This document shows, in pieces, positions 63,238-64,000 of a stretch of DNA of 64,000 nt. The translations under genes were made by a program, and so were the position numbers. Position 1 is the stretch's first letter; each line of letters begins with the position of its first letter. The notes beneath the pieces were generated by a model. It saw only the letters and a program-made list of their open reading frames with translations. It had not been told where the DNA came from and did not search any database. Source of the stretch: DASUNQ01 sp044866775 (GTDB lineage: Bacteria; Acidobacteriota; Thermoanaerobaculia; Multivoradales; UBA5704); contig JBIOUG010000035.1 of assembly GCA_044866775.1 (NCBI GenBank), positions 1 through 64,000 of the forward strand, in the 5' to 3' direction.

Positions 63238-64000
63238 TTGATCACCCAAGACGCCCCCCCGGTCGACTACCGGGGACTGATGAAGAAGGTCGAGCAGGTG
63301 GTGGCGGTGATGGACCGGGCCGACGACACCGGCGCGACGGTGCAGACGATCGTCGAGACGATCGTCCAGAAGTTCCGCGACGAGCTGGGGATCTACGGCG
63401 GGCGGCTCTACCGCCGGAGCGGCCGCAACTACGTCCTCCAGGGGACCTTCGGCGAGGCCAAGGAAGTGCCGGCCGGGCTCAAGGTGCCGGTGAGCTATCG
63501 GCCGGTCAAGATCGCGCTCGAGCAGGGAGCGGTCTTCATGGGGATGGACGACCCGCGGCTCGACAAGAGCCTGGAGGAGCTGCTCGGCACCCACGAGTTC
63601 GCCGCCATCGAGGTGGGCGACGACGAGTACCTGCTCGCCTTCGACGTCCGCCCCGGCCACCACCGCGACGACATCCTCTTCTCCCTCGGCATCCTGCGCC
63701 ACTCGATCAACCAGAAGCTGCGGCGCGACCGCCTGCAGGGGATCTTCGAGGAGGCGCGGAAGATCCAGGCGTCGATCCTGCCGCGGCAGGTGCCCGAGTA
63801 CGGCAGCTTCGACGTCGCCGGCCGCTCGGAGCCGATCGAGGGCGTGGGCGGCGACTACTTCGACTACATCCCGGTGACCGACAAGATCCTCGGCCTCGCC
63901 ATCGCCGACGTCTCCGGCCACGGCCTGCCGGCGGCGCTCCAGGTGCGCGACATCTACATGGGACTGCGCATGGGGCTGGCGCGCGACTTCAAGATCGTGC
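63238..64000 (+). CDS. PP2C/SpoIIE-type phosphatase (partial, runs off window)
   Basis: The first 254 codons of a regulatory phosphatase. A GAF-like sensor region (about 15-165, TVETIVQKF-type helix then LYRRSGRNYVLQGTFGEAKEVP) is followed by a linker helix (INQKLRRDRLQGIFEEARKI) and the start of the SpoIIE catalytic domain: QASILPRQVPEY, the metal-binding GVGGDYFDYIPV, and LAIADVSGHGLPAAL. TTG 63238 with a gaggagag site is the best start. The frame is open back to GTG 63100, which overlaps the HicB remnant, but those 46 codons look like leftover DNA. Such enzymes dephosphorylate anti-anti-sigma factors. Confidence 0.88.
   Translation, partial: MITQDAPPVDYRGLMKKVEQVVAVMDRADDTGATVQTIVETIVQKFRDELGIYGGRLYRRSGRNYVLQGTFGEAKEVPAGLKVPVSYRPVKIALEQGAVFMGMDDPRLDKSLEELLGTHEFAAIEVGDDEYLLAFDVRPGHHRDDILFSLGILRHSINQKLRRDRLQGIFEEARKIQASILPRQVPEYGSFDVAGRSEPIEGVGGDYFDYIPVTDKILGLAIADVSGHGLPAALQVRDIYMGLRMGLARDFKIV

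Overview
The window is very GC-rich (mostly about 70% G+C by eye), densely coded DNA from a Gram-negative-type bacterium. It encodes a FadL-type outer-membrane protein, RND efflux pumps and lipoproteins. An Acidobacteriota origin, perhaps the Thermoanaerobaculia, is the best guess. It rests on two secreted proteins with VWFA-related domains typical of that phylum (4499-7195 and 49093-50274), a GWxTD-like region, and a secreted protein with a C-terminal module I associate with that group. This is inference from protein character; no rRNA is present to confirm it.

Layout. 1-1726: 3' part of a group II intron with its maturase. 1.7-12.6 kb: malate synthase, a YhaM-like HD nuclease, a VWFA protein, a rhomboid protease, both exodeoxyribonuclease VII subunits and secreted hypotheticals. 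12.7-26.2 kb: two exporter operons (HlyD + ABC ATPase + ABC-2 permease; RND adaptor + two RND permeases in tandem) around a subtilase. 26.2-33.6 kb: a decayed toxin-antitoxin (TA) locus, two flavoenzymes, small membrane proteins, an OsmC protein and a glycosyltransferase-like protein. 33.7-44.8 kb: CoA-binding protein, SelB (so the organism probably makes selenoproteins), a GatB/YqeY protein, a baeRF-like protein, a Ser/Thr kinase, an NtrY-like histidine kinase with a DUF4390 partner, SmpB and a DinB protein. 45.0-50.3 kb: FadL-type porin, SGNH hydrolase, and a TPR/VWFA secreted pair. 51.0-55.5 kb: a complete BMP-type (nucleoside-like) ABC importer operon. 55.7-59.4 kb: S9 peptidase and PBP4-type carboxypeptidase. 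59.5-63.1 kb: an accessory island with lower GC in part, one intact FitAB/VapBC-like module, several broken TA modules, a 21-bp minisatellite and a decayed cysteine-peptidase-like gene. 63.2 kb to the end: start of a PP2C/SpoIIE-type phosphatase.

The most unusual signal is a family of short dispersed repeats. One is a 20-bp palindrome (ggcgcgaaagctttcgcgcc plus a gggctcca tail). It lies between genes and also in frame inside coding sequences: one copy in the baeRF-like gene and three degenerate 33-bp tandem copies in an RND permease. The same permease carries a second, unrelated repeat-like insertion. This resembles the protein-coding palindromic elements described in Rickettsia. A second hairpin repeat family (ccctctcccatgtgggagagggg) has three copies, one directly abutting the group II intron and two forming an inverted pair of about 73 bp.
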